From NCBI GenBank assembly GCA_900315105.1, contig OMXX01000010.1, forward strand, positions 1 to 64,000: 64,000 nt of DNA. The letters run 5' to 3'. This DNA is from an uncultured Prevotellaceae bacterium. GTDB taxonomy: Bacteria; Bacteroidota; Bacteroidia; Bacteroidales; Bacteroidaceae. The position numbers were made by a program, and so were the translations under genes. Positions 54,358-64,000 of the stretch are shown here, one piece after another; the first letter of the stretch is position 1, and each line of letters begins with the position of its first letter. The notes beneath the pieces were generated by a model. It was given only the letters and a program-made list of their open reading frames with translations. It did not search any database and was not told the origin of the DNA.

Positions 54358-55590
54358 TTATTTGACCCCTACAAGACGCCAAAAACGGTCTCCGTTACCC
54401 TTGTAATATGCCATGACGAGATAGCGGTTCTCGGTCTGGAAGAAGTCGCCCTCGGTCTCGCCCGTAGGCGTCAGTTGGTGTGAATATACCGGCAGGATGT
54501 TGAGATACTGGTATGAGTAATATCCGTATTTCAGGGGAATCTCCACATGATACCATTTATTCTCTTCGTCGTATTCCATGAGGTACTTCGCCGAAAGTGC
54601 GTTATATGTCCATTTGCCGTCAACATACACCTCACCGTTAAGACGAGGGGTATCGAGATAGAAATTCACCTTTACATATTCCGAGGTGATATCATTCTCT
54701 ATGTTGTCGAAGTTGCGGATAAGGAAGGCGCCGTCGGCATCCTCGTCATAGACATAGGCACGACGGGGATAGTCGTGGAAAAGATGCGCATGATACCATT
54801 CCCCATCCCATTGCAGGCTCTCAATGCCCATTGTGTTGCGATGCACGTCGAGCATCTCGAACTTATGGAACTCGTTTGCTGCAGGGAAGATAAGGTCCTC
54901 GCAATGTGTCCATTCCATTGTGCCGGGGCGGACGATAGGCGCAGGAGGGCACCACACCTGATTGTCGGAACGGTGGTTCTGCATCACAAGCACACGGAAC
55001 TGCTCACGCGGATTGGTTGCCCTGAGTTTCTGTGGGTAGTCAAGACGCAGATTGAGCTGCTGATGCGACCTACGCACGTCGATGTCGGTATCGGTAAGTA
55101 TGGTGGTTGATATATTGGCAATGTTCTCTGTCACCATGAAACGAGCCGTGGCAACCACTTCCTTCGTATCATCGTCGATGATGTCGAGCTGATAGTTGCC
55201 GCTTATCTTCGGCGCGCACGACGAGTTAGGAAACTTCAGCGTGTAGTGGTTATAAAGCTGATTCGTGTTGATTGATTCCTGATAATTGTCGATTGTTATG
55301 CCATCATGAAAGCCGGATATGTAGTCGCTTGTGAAGAGTCCTTCGGTAGGTGTCCAGTCAGGCTCACAATGGGTAAGGGAATAGACATAGCGATGATACT
55401 GGTGCGTAAGGTCGTCGAAAGAGATGGTGAGACAGTCGGAAGAGCCAAGACGGATTACGGCATCACCCAGCCAGTTCTTTCCAGAAACCACCTGAAGCGA
55501 TGCTATGTTTTCACTTCGTATCTCATGCTGCTGAGCATAAGCCGACATTGTGAGCAACAGAATACCTGTCAGTAGTTTTATCTTCTTCAT
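54358..55590 (-). CDS. DUF5103 / type IX secretion plug-like protein
   Basis: A 410-residue exported protein. Signal peptide 1-19 (KLLTGILLLTMSAYAQ), then beta-rich domains; seen: LIFPAANEFHKFEMLDVHRN and ENDITSEYVKVNFYLD, with the final strand region FFQTENRYLVMAYYK, all typical of DUF5103, one branch of which plugs the SprA translocon of the type IX secretion system. Whether the organism has a full T9SS cannot be judged here. It lies downstream of atpG across a terminator and upstream of rpoD. Confidence 0.85.
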   Translation of the reverse strand: MKKIKLLTGILLLTMSAYAQQHEIRSENIASLQVVSGKNWLGDAVIRLGSSDCLTISFDDLTHQYHRYVYSLTHCEPDWTPTEGLFTSDYISGFHDGITIDNYQESINTNQLYNHYTLKFPNSSCAPKISGNYQLDIIDDDTKEVVATARFMVTENIANISTTILTDTDIDVRRSHQQLNLRLDYPQKLRATNPREQFRVLVMQNHRSDNQVWCPPAPIVRPGTMEWTHCEDLIFPAANEFHKFEMLDVHRNTMGIESLQWDGEWYHAHLFHDYPRRAYVYDEDADGAFLIRNFDNIENDITSEYVKVNFYLDTPRLNGEVYVDGKWTYNALSAKYLMEYDEENKWYHVEIPLKYGYYSYQYLNILPVYSHQLTPTGETEGDFFQTENRYLVMAYYKGNGDRFWRLVGVK

Positions 55591-55609
55591 ATCAATTAAA
55601 TTGACAGCA

Positions 55610-55645
55610 AAAGGTGTGCCATAGCCTTGAGTTATGACACACCCT
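55610..55645 (-). terminator. Terminator downstream of the ATP synthase operon
   Basis: Minus-strand arms GGTGTGTCATA and TATGGCACACC (one bulge) followed by TTTT. Located in the atpG-DUF5103 gap. Confidence 0.65.
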
Positions 55646-55659
55646 GTTTTATTATATAA

Positions 55660-55812
55660 GTGAAAAATGAAGAGTTAAGAATTTGAATTACATCATATTG
55701 CAAAAAGCCTGTTGACAGCTTTCAACTGCAAAGCAAACTTAAATTGGCTTTCCCTTCGGCCGCCGAGCTAAATCTTCTTCACTCTTAACTTTTCACTCTT
55801 AACTCGAAACAC
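55660..55812. repeat. AGAGTTAAGA-word inverted repeat
   Basis: GTGAAAAATGAAGAGTTAAG on the left and CTTCACTCTTAACTTTTCAC plus CTCTTAACTCG on the right are inverse copies of short words; ends with the hairpin AACTCGAAACACGAGTT. Located between the operon terminator and the atpG stop. Confidence 0.75.
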
Positions 55813-55815
55813 GAG

Positions 55816-56790
55816 TTAGTTATTCACCGAACCTCCCACAATATCGAGAAGCTCACTGGTGATAGCCTGCTGACGAGACTTGTTATACTGAAGGTTCAGT
55901 AAGCGGAGCAGTTCGTCGGCATTATCCGTTGCTGTCTGCATAGCAACCATACGTGCAGCATGTTCTGATGCGTTACTGTCAAGGAGTGCTGTGTAGATCA
56001 TTAAATTCACATAGCGAGGAATGAGAAGGTTGAGAACCGTCTGACGGTCAGGCTCCACGATGTAGTTGTCGTGCAAGGTTTTAGCCTTTGCATCCGAACT
56101 TGTTCCGTCAAGAGCCTTGTGTCCGCCCTGTTGCTCAAGATATTCCTGCGCATTGCCAGTCACTACGTTGGTTTTCAAATCACGAGTGTGGTCATAGTCC
56201 ATAGCCTCCTCGATGTCGATAGGAATCAACGTCTTTGTCTGGAGAATCTGCGAACCTGCACTCTTGAAGTGATGGTAGATCATCTCAACCTTGTCTATCT
56301 CTCCTTTTACGAAGAGGTCGGCAAGTTTAAGACCTATCTGTACGCATTCATGGGAATTAGGTTTGTCGGCAAGAGCAGCAAAGTTGCCACCGCTCTTTAT
56401 TCCGAGCTTGTTCACCTTCTCTGCAACCTTACGGCCTACAGGATAGACAACGACCTCTATTCCCTTCTCTTTATAACCGTCTACTGCACGCTGCATCATT
56501 TTGATGACATTGGCATTGAAACCTCCGCAAAGGCTTGAGTTGGAAGCGAAGACGAGCATTGCCACCTTCTTCACCTCTCGCTTCTGCGTAAGTGCGCCCT
56601 GAGCATCCATATCAGCAGCAAGGTAGGTCTTGAGGATAGTCTCCAGCATATTCTCATAAGGGAGCATATTCTCAATCATCACCTGCGCATGATGAAGTTT
56701 GCTCGATGCCACCATCTTCATCGCACTCGTAATCTTACGTGTGCTCTGAACTGATGCTATACGATTTTTAATTTCCTTTAATGACGGCAT
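55816..56790 (-). CDS. atpG: ATP synthase gamma subunit
   Basis: Central rotor stalk of F1. The 324-residue protein begins MPSLKEIKNRIASVQSTRKI and ends with the conserved ARMVAMQTATDNADELLRLL...NKSRQQAITSELLDIVGG helix. It is longer than E. coli AtpG by about 35 residues, with an insertion in the middle (around GGHKALDGTSSDAKAKT), as in other Bacteroidota. Last gene of the atp operon. Confidence 0.96.
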   Translation of the reverse strand: MPSLKEIKNRIASVQSTRKITSAMKMVASSKLHHAQVMIENMLPYENMLETILKTYLAADMDAQGALTQKREVKKVAMLVFASNSSLCGGFNANVIKMMQRAVDGYKEKGIEVVVYPVGRKVAEKVNKLGIKSGGNFAALADKPNSHECVQIGLKLADLFVKGEIDKVEMIYHHFKSAGSQILQTKTLIPIDIEEAMDYDHTRDLKTNVVTGNAQEYLEQQGGHKALDGTSSDAKAKTLHDNYIVEPDRQTVLNLLIPRYVNLMIYTALLDSNASEHAARMVAMQTATDNADELLRLLNLQYNKSRQQAITSELLDIVGGSVNN

Positions 56791-56843
56791 AGTAATTTAC
56801 TATTTAGATATTTACTATTTACTATTTTATCTATTAGTAAATA

Positions 56844-58427
56844 TTATTTAGCGTACTGACCTGATACATCAGCCATTACCTTCTCGATGGTTGAGGTTGC
56901 GCTGTCGTCAATCTTACCACTGCCGAGGAGGTCAATGACATCAGAGTGACTTGTGCGCATTATCTCAAGGAAGGTATCCTGACACTCACGAACCTTATCA
57001 ACTGGCACAGGAGCCATCAAGCCATGAGTACCGCAATACAGGATTGCAATCTGCTCGCCTACAGGCATTGGAGAATACTGAGGCTGGATAAGCAACTGAT
57101 TATTCTTACGTCCACGGTCGAGAGTCATGGCAGTAACGGCATCCATATCACTTGAGAACTTAGAGAAGCTCTCAAGCTCACGATACTGAGCCTGGTCGAT
57201 CTTCAACGTACCTGCCACCTTCTTCATTGACTTGATCTGAGCCGAACCACCTACACGAGATACGGAGATACCTACGTTGATAGCAGGACGGAAGCCTTGG
57301 TTGAAGAGGTCTGACTCCAGATAGATCTGTCCGTCAGTAATAGAGATTACATTTGTTGGGATGTATGCTGATACGTCACCAGCCTGTGTCTCGATGATAG
57401 GAAGAGCCGTGAGAGAACCACCACCCTTCACCTTACCCTTAAGGCACTCTGGAAGGTCGTTCATCTGCTCTGCCACTTCCTGCTGCTCGTTGATCTTAGC
57501 AGCACGCTCGAGAAGACGAGAGTGGAGATAGAATACATCACCAGGGTAAGCCTCACGTCCAGAAGGACGACGGAGGATAAGAGATACCTCACGATATGCA
57601 ACGGCCTGCTTAGAGAGGTCATCGTAGATAACGAGAGCATGCTCACCACGGTCACGGAAGTACTCACCGATAGCAGCACCTGCGAATGGTGCATAATACT
57701 GCATAGCAGCAGGATCACTTGCCGTAGCAGCAACGATGATGGTATATGGAAGAGCACCACGCTCCTTGAGGTTCTGTACGAGCGCAGCTACTGTAGATGC
57801 CTTCTGACCGATAGCAACATATATACAATATACAGGCTCTCCTGCCTCATAGAATGACTTCTGGTTGATGATAGTATCAATGGCGATAGCCGTCTTACCA
57901 GTCTGACGGTCACCGATGATAAGCTCACGCTGACCACGACCGATAGGAATCATAGAATCCACAGCCTTGATACCGGTCTGCAATGGCTGCTTAACCGGCT
58001 GACGGTAGATAACACCCGGAGCCTTACGGTCGAGCGGCATCTCGAATGCGTCGGCAAGGTCAATAGCACCACCACCATCAATAGGCTGGCCGATAGGATT
58101 GATGACACGGCCGAGCATATTGTCGTTGACGCGAATAGAAGCAATACGATTGGTACGCTTCACTGTCTGACCTTCCTTAATACCGCTTGTAGGACCCAGA
58201 AGCACACAACCTACGTTGTCTTCCTCCAAGTTCATCACGATAGCCATGGTGCCGTTATCGAACTCAAGAAGTTCGTTAGCCTGTGCATTGCGCAAGCCGT
58301 AGATACGAGCCACACCATCGCTCACCGTCAGTACGGTACCCACCTCGTCAAAATTCTGACCTTGGTTGATACCCTGCAGCTGCTGAAGAAGCACCTCAGA
58401 CACTTCGCTTGGTTTTATTTTGTCCAT
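56844..58427 (-). CDS. atpA: ATP synthase alpha subunit
   Basis: Regulatory nucleotide-binding subunit of F1. 527 residues with the Walker [15 protein letters not shown], catalytic-interface Arg in [14 protein letters not shown], and [11 protein letters not shown] context typical of alpha. Full length. Fifty-three bases upstream of atpG. Confidence 0.97.
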   Translation of the reverse strand: MDKIKPSEVSEVLLQQLQGINQGQNFDEVGTVLTVSDGVARIYGLRNAQANELLEFDNGTMAIVMNLEEDNVGCVLLGPTSGIKEGQTVKRTNRIASIRVNDNMLGRVINPIGQPIDGGGAIDLADAFEMPLDRKAPGVIYRQPVKQPLQTGIKAVDSMIPIGRGQRELIIGDRQTGKTAIAIDTIINQKSFYEAGEPVYCIYVAIGQKASTVAALVQNLKERGALPYTIIVAATASDPAAMQYYAPFAGAAIGEYFRDRGEHALVIYDDLSKQAVAYREVSLILRRPSGREAYPGDVFYLHSRLLERAAKINEQQEVAEQMNDLPECLKGKVKGGGSLTALPIIETQAGDVSAYIPTNVISITDGQIYLESDLFNQGFRPAINVGISVSRVGGSAQIKSMKKVAGTLKIDQAQYRELESFSKFSSDMDAVTAMTLDRGRKNNQLLIQPQYSPMPVGEQIAILYCGTHGLMAPVPVDKVRECQDTFLEIMRTSHSDVIDLLGSGKIDDSATSTIEKVMADVSGQYAK

Positions 58428-58471
58428 TATTCGAAATTACAAAGTTACAAGTTTACTAATTACAGTCGGGG

Positions 58472-59005
58472 TTAGCCTAACTGCTTGAGAATAGTACGCA
58501 ACTGCGACTGTACGCTGACATCCATGCGATAGGTATCATACTCAAGTATGAAGCCACCGATAATGTCGGGGTTCACCTTTGTCTCGAACTCCACGTTTGC
58601 CTGAGTACGCTTCTCCACCATCCTCTGCATCTTATTACGCACATCCTCCGTTACGGGGACAGCTGTGATGAGACGACCGGAAACCACATTCTTCTCCTGG
58701 CGGTAGAGTGTGACAAAGGAATTGGCCATAAACTGCATAAGGTTCTCCCTACCCTCTTGAAGCACAAGACGTATGAACCTCTTGGTCTGCTCTGAAGGAT
58801 TACCACCGCAGGCAGCAAGGAGGATATCCTCCTTCTTGTCCTTTGGCAGCATGGGATTGTCGATGGCTGTTCTCAGCTGGCGCACGTCGAGGTAGCTCTG
58901 GGCGATGCTTTGCATATCAGCATAAACAGCGTCCTTCACAGCCTGTTGAGCAGCACTCTTCAGAAGAGCGCGAGCATAGCGAACTGAAATTACACCAGTA
59001 TTCAT
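58472..59005 (-). CDS. atpH: ATP synthase delta subunit
   Basis: Peripheral-stalk subunit joining F1 to b. 177 residues with N-terminal VISVRYARALLKSA and C-terminal NPDIIGGFILEYDTYRMDVS, the standard OSCP/delta signatures. Twenty bases downstream of atpF. Confidence 0.95.
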   Translation of the reverse strand: MNTGVISVRYARALLKSAAQQAVKDAVYADMQSIAQSYLDVRQLRTAIDNPMLPKDKKEDILLAACGGNPSEQTKRFIRLVLQEGRENLMQFMANSFVTLYRQEKNVVSGRLITAVPVTEDVRNKMQRMVEKRTQANVEFETKVNPDIIGGFILEYDTYRMDVSVQSQLRTILKQLG

Positions 59006-59025
59006 AATCGATTTTCCCTTATACT

Positions 59026-59538
59026 TTATTTATTCTCCACTTGAACCTCATCCAGCATACGGTCGATGAGCTGCATCTGCTGAGCATCGCTTGAGAGGTT
59101 GGTACGTACCACCTTCTCAGCAATCTGAACAGAGAGCTGGGCAACCTGAGCCCGAATATCGCGAATTGCAGCCTGCTTCTCACGCTCTATCTGGAGGTTT
59201 GCTTCCTCCATGATGCGAGTAGCCTCTGCCTTCGCCTTATTCTGGGCTTCCGCGATAATGGCATCACGCTTGGCACCGGCTTCCTTGATGATGTCCGCCT
59301 GCTGCACACGCGCCTGCTGTACTATAGCTTCACTTTCCTGCTGTATGTTCGTGAGTCTCTCGGCTGCCTCATGGGCACTCTTCAGACTCTCATCAATGAA
59401 CTTCTTACGCTCTTCAACCATGCCTACGATGGCAGGGAAGCCGAACTTAGCAAGCACACCGAACACTACAAGGAATGCGAGAAGCATCCAGAACAGTAGT
59501 CCAAGATCGGGAGTTAATATTGATGGGAGATTCTCCAT
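59026..59538 (-). CDS. atpF: ATP synthase b subunit
   Basis: Peripheral stalk. 170 residues: a short N-terminus, one transmembrane helix (LLFWMLLAFLVVFGVLAKF), then a long Ala/Gln-rich coiled coil to the end. Sits between atpE and atpH. Confidence 0.95.
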   Translation of the reverse strand: MENLPSILTPDLGLLFWMLLAFLVVFGVLAKFGFPAIVGMVEERKKFIDESLKSAHEAAERLTNIQQESEAIVQQARVQQADIIKEAGAKRDAIIAEAQNKAKAEATRIMEEANLQIEREKQAAIRDIRAQVAQLSVQIAEKVVRTNLSSDAQQMQLIDRMLDEVQVENK

Positions 59539-59600
59539 TTTCTAATGGTTTTGAGGTTTATAAGAAGGTGGTATGAACTCAACCTTCAAACCTGTGATGA

Positions 59601-59849
<249 letters not shown>

Positions 59850-59936
59850 TTAAAGTTATTAGTTTTTTTATTTGTTATTTCTATTTTCGACCACGCCAAG
59901 CATCGGCATGGCACATTAATTATTATTCTGTTTGTA

Positions 59937-60995
59937 TTACTCTGCGTGATGATGAGCCGGACGTGAGAGTCCGATGAACACGGCAGAGAGGAGCGTGAAT
60001 ACGTAAGCCTGAACGAATGCCACAAGCACCTCAACGAGATTCATGAACAGAAGCATCAGTCCGCTGAACAGGTTCAAACCTATACCGTATGCCGTACCCA
60101 TTGACCATCCTAGGAAGATGATACATGTGAACGAGAGTATAACGGCATGACCAGCCATCATGTTGGCAAAGAGACGGACCATCAATGCAAACGGCTTAGT
60201 GAAGATTCCTACAAGCTCAATCACAGGGATAAGCGGTGCAGGATATGCCTTCAGGAACAATGGCACCTCCGGCCAGAATATCTCCTTCCAGTACTCCTTG
60301 TTGCCGTTGAAGTTCACGGCTATCATCGTACAGATGGCAAGGAAGAACGTTATGTTGATGTTACCCGTCACATTACCACCACCAGGGAATATAGGAACAA
60401 GTCCTACAAGGTTCGTGGTGAAGATGAAGAAGAACACCGTCATAAGGTATGGAGCATAGCGGCGATAGTAAGCCTCACCTACAAGTGCCTTTGCCACATC
60501 GTCGTGAATCATCATCACAAGCATCTCCATGCATCCTACGAAACCACTCGGAGCCTCCTGTTTGCAGTCATGCTTCTTATACCAGCGAGCGCATGAAAGG
60601 AAGATAGTGATGAGGATAGCCACGACAATCCAAATCTGCGCTACGCTCTTTGTGATTGAGAGATCCAAAGGACGCTCCACAGTACCGTCAGGCATATTCT
60701 CATATATCTTGCCATGCTTTTCCTGATTGAAGAAGAAGTTCTGAGGAAGTGAATGCTCAGTACAGAACGTCCACTCACCAGTTGCGCTGCTCCTTACGAT
60801 AATAGGCAATGGAATACTCAAGTGCTTACCCTCATACGAACAGATATGCCACTCGTAAGCATCAGCAAGATGCTCAAGTACAATCTCAGGGATATTTATG
60901 CCCTCACCACCTTCCTTCTTCTCTTCTGAGGCGAAGGATGACAGCGGAAGCAAAGCAACAACCACCAAGAGGAGTATCGACTTTATGTGTTTCAT
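59937..60995 (-). CDS. atpB: ATP synthase a subunit
   Basis: Stator channel of Fo, 352 residues from the ATG at 60995 (MKHIKSILLL). Residues 1-24 form a cleavable hydrophobic segment, followed by an unusual periplasmic region of about 100 residues before the first core helix, common in Bacteroidota. The core has the essential Arg in FALMVRLFANMMAGH. Lies between the small membrane protein gene and atpE. Confidence 0.94.
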   Translation of the reverse strand: MKHIKSILLLVVVALLPLSSFASEEKKEGGEGINIPEIVLEHLADAYEWHICSYEGKHLSIPLPIIVRSSATGEWTFCTEHSLPQNFFFNQEKHGKIYENMPDGTVERPLDLSITKSVAQIWIVVAILITIFLSCARWYKKHDCKQEAPSGFVGCMEMLVMMIHDDVAKALVGEAYYRRYAPYLMTVFFFIFTTNLVGLVPIFPGGGNVTGNINITFFLAICTMIAVNFNGNKEYWKEIFWPEVPLFLKAYPAPLIPVIELVGIFTKPFALMVRLFANMMAGHAVILSFTCIIFLGWSMGTAYGIGLNLFSGLMLLFMNLVEVLVAFVQAYVFTLLSAVFIGLSRPAHHHAE

Positions 60996-61017
60996 TATTT
61001 TACTTATTAACCTTATA

Positions 61018-61434
61018 TTACTTGAAGAGTTTGTTGACCATCTTGGCAAAGAAGATGGAGTGAAGAACCAACAGCACGAAATAGTTGGCCATAAAGGCTA
61101 TAACCCATGGAATCATAGCATCCCTGCCTACTACGGCATAGACTATTCCAAGAGTAACCAGCACCAGGAACATACGAAAACCGGAACTTGCCGTATGGAA
61201 CGTGGCAAGAAAGTTCAGATGCCTTATGGCTACCCACTTCCAAAGCGTTGTCAGTATCACCAACTCAAACACAGAAAAGATAGCCGCAATGCTACAAGCT
61301 TTGTCATGCAACAGACTCGCATCCAACAACTGGTATTTCGTAATCACCATTGTTATGCCTCGTAGCACACAGATGGCGAGGAGGCATACCAGCATGTGCT
61401 GACTGGCTTGTTTCTTTATTTCGGTCTCTGGCAT
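61018..61434 (-). CDS. Small membrane protein of the atp operon (AtpI-position)
   Basis: A 138-residue protein with four predicted hydrophobic helices (MLVCLLAICVLRGITMVI, FVLLVLHSIFFAKMV). Start taken at MPETEIKK (61434), ten bases after the atpC stop. It lies between atpC and atpB, where Bacteroidota operons have an AtpI-like or uncharacterised protein. AtpI helps c-ring assembly in other bacteria; sequence resemblance is not visible here, so the assignment is by position only. Confidence 0.7.
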   Translation of the reverse strand: MPETEIKKQASQHMLVCLLAICVLRGITMVITKYQLLDASLLHDKACSIAAIFSVFELVILTTLWKWVAIRHLNFLATFHTASSGFRMFLVLVTLGIVYAVVGRDAMIPWVIAFMANYFVLLVLHSIFFAKMVNKLFK

Positions 61435-61444
61435 TTCCTTACTA

Positions 61445-61684
61445 TTACAATTCCACACAGAGGTTTACCTGATTCTGATTCACAGAAACAAAGCCTCCGA
61501 TGATCTCCAGACTTTTCTTTCCTTCAGCCGTTTCGTAGGTAACAACACCCTTTTCTAGTGAAGATATGATTGGCGCATGGTTCTGAAGTATCTCAAAGCT
61601 TCCCAGTGTTCCGGGAACAAGGACACTCACAACCTCGCCGTCAAACTCAATCTTCTCTGGTGAAACTATCTTTAATTTTAACAT
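61445..61684 (-). CDS. atpC: ATP synthase epsilon subunit
   Basis: 79 residues starting MLKLKIVSPEKIEFDGEV, with LVPGTLGSFEILQNHAPI; it is the beta-sandwich domain only, lacking the C-terminal helical hairpin that inhibits ATP hydrolysis in E. coli. A longer start would translate a repeat. Its leader contains a MITE-like repeat. Confidence 0.93.
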   Translation of the reverse strand: MLKLKIVSPEKIEFDGEVVSVLVPGTLGSFEILQNHAPIISSLEKGVVTYETAEGKKSLEIIGGFVSVNQNQVNLCVEL

Positions 61685-61707
61685 AAGAATATAAATTAAC
61701 GAACCAC

Positions 61708-61850
61708 GGCCCCTCACCTGCCCTTCGGGCATCCTCTCCCCAAAGGGCGAGGAAAAAGTTACATTCTTTCGCTGTAAGGTTTTGAGGTTTCATTAGTAAT
61801 ATCCCCCTCGCCCCTTGGGGAGAGGGTGTCCGCAGGACGGGTGAGGGGCT
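61708..61850. repeat. MITE-like inverted-repeat element, copy 3 (atpD-atpC gap)
   Basis: CCCCTCACCTGCCCTTCGGG on the left with inner CTCCCCAAAGGGCGAGG, and CCCTCGCCCCTTGGGGAGAG and GTGAGGGG on the right. Same design as the copies at 33398 and 51200. It fills the 179-base gap within a single operon. Confidence 0.88.
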
Positions 61851-61863
61851 ACTGGGTGTTTTT

Positions 61864-63570
<1,707 letters not shown>

Positions 63571-64000
63571 AATAATAAAAATTTTTCTTGTATTTTTTTT
63601 ACATTTTTTCTCATAAACAAGCATTTTGCTAATTCCATATTCCTTTTTCATTCTCTATTAGTATCATTCTGTAACATCTATTGCCCACCAACATCCCTAC
63701 CACGTAAAAATAAAGAACGCAGAAGCCCTTATATTCACACCTAATTATATTTTAATATGGAAGAAATGCAGAAAAGCAAAAAAAGTAGTTCTTGGATTTT
63801 TTTATATGAGAATATTGTTGTAACTTTGCACAGGAAAAGTAAAGGACGACGGTCTCTCCCGTAAAGAAGGAAGTCTGATGTTGACAACATCGAAGTATGT
63901 GCCAGCCGGAAAGCGAAATACTGGTCCGATTCTCCTTCGCTTCTAATCCGTTTCAAGTCCGAATCCTCCCCCCACCATAAAAGGGTGTATATAGTGTTTT
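63571..64000 (+). promoter_or_regulatory. Promoter with repeat-containing leader at the window edge
   Basis: TAACTTTG at 63821-63828 is an exact -7 box on the plus strand. The leader holds a GC-rich repeat unit with the palindrome GATGTTGACAACATC (63870-63890), matching the units at 49105 and 49285. The gene it serves lies beyond the window. Bases 63571-63820 are AT-rich without a feature. Confidence 0.5.

Overview
The window looks like a chromosomal segment of a Bacteroidales bacterium, most likely a Prevotella/Segatella-type organism. The evidence is the short primary sigma factor without region 1.1, Bacteroidota promoters (TTG, 19-21 nt, TAnnTTTG) upstream of many genes, a type IX secretion plug-like protein, the ilvD-ilvB-ilvN-thioesterase-ilvC order, and a methylmalonyl-CoA mutase/Na+-decarboxylase set typical of succinate-to-propionate metabolism. 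No rRNA or tRNA gene, transposase or integrase gene was found, and no CRISPR array.

Layout. 0.2-7.4 kb: branched-chain amino acid block on the minus strand (ilvD, a small DUF559 nuclease-like gene, ilvB, ilvN, acyl-ACP thioesterase, then ilvC from its own promoter). 7.4-14.2 kb: an unrecognised gene, an OmpA-family protein, trmD, an MNT/HEPN pair whose HEPN partner is broken, ligA and a type II pantothenate kinase. 14.3-29.8 kb: a surface-polysaccharide locus on the minus strand running from ugd through an initiating sugar-phosphate transferase, aminotransferase, second nucleotide-sugar dehydrogenase, flippase, polymerase, glycosyltransferases and acyltransferases; it is AT-rich in the middle and carries two gene remnants. 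30.1-34.2 kb: Xaa-Pro aminopeptidase, a GxxExxY protein inside an inverted-repeat cassette, a C1 peptidase and a TlpA-like thioredoxin. 34.8-36.2 kb: an EVE-like/HNH nuclease. 36.4-45.6 kb: methylmalonyl-CoA mutase subunits, an AspT-type transporter, and the OadG-like, biotin-carrier and beta subunits of a Na+ decarboxylase (no carboxyltransferase subunit here). 45.7-50.9 kb: a membrane protein, glycogen branching enzyme, a YhcH-like protein and a 14-unit MORN protein. 51.4-52.1 kb: kdsB. 52.1-53.3 kb: a repeat-dense region with no clear gene. 53.4-55.6 kb: rpoD and the plug-like protein. 55.8-63.4 kb: F-type ATP synthase operon in Bacteroidota order (beta, epsilon, membrane protein, a, c, b, delta, alpha, gamma).

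The genes are mostly ordinary; the intergenic DNA is not. It is packed with inverted-repeat elements of several unrelated sequences but similar design. One class is GC-rich and MITE-like, placed in 5' leaders and even inside the coding ends of ligA, ilvB and ilvN. A second class has arms built of about three or more copies of a short word (GTAAATTA, TGACAG, GGTAACC, GTGTAATAC and others) repeated every 7-13 bp, sometimes around a perfect AT palindrome and once around a GxxExxY gene. A cloverleaf-like palindrome sits after kdsB. These repeats are the best candidates for something undescribed.
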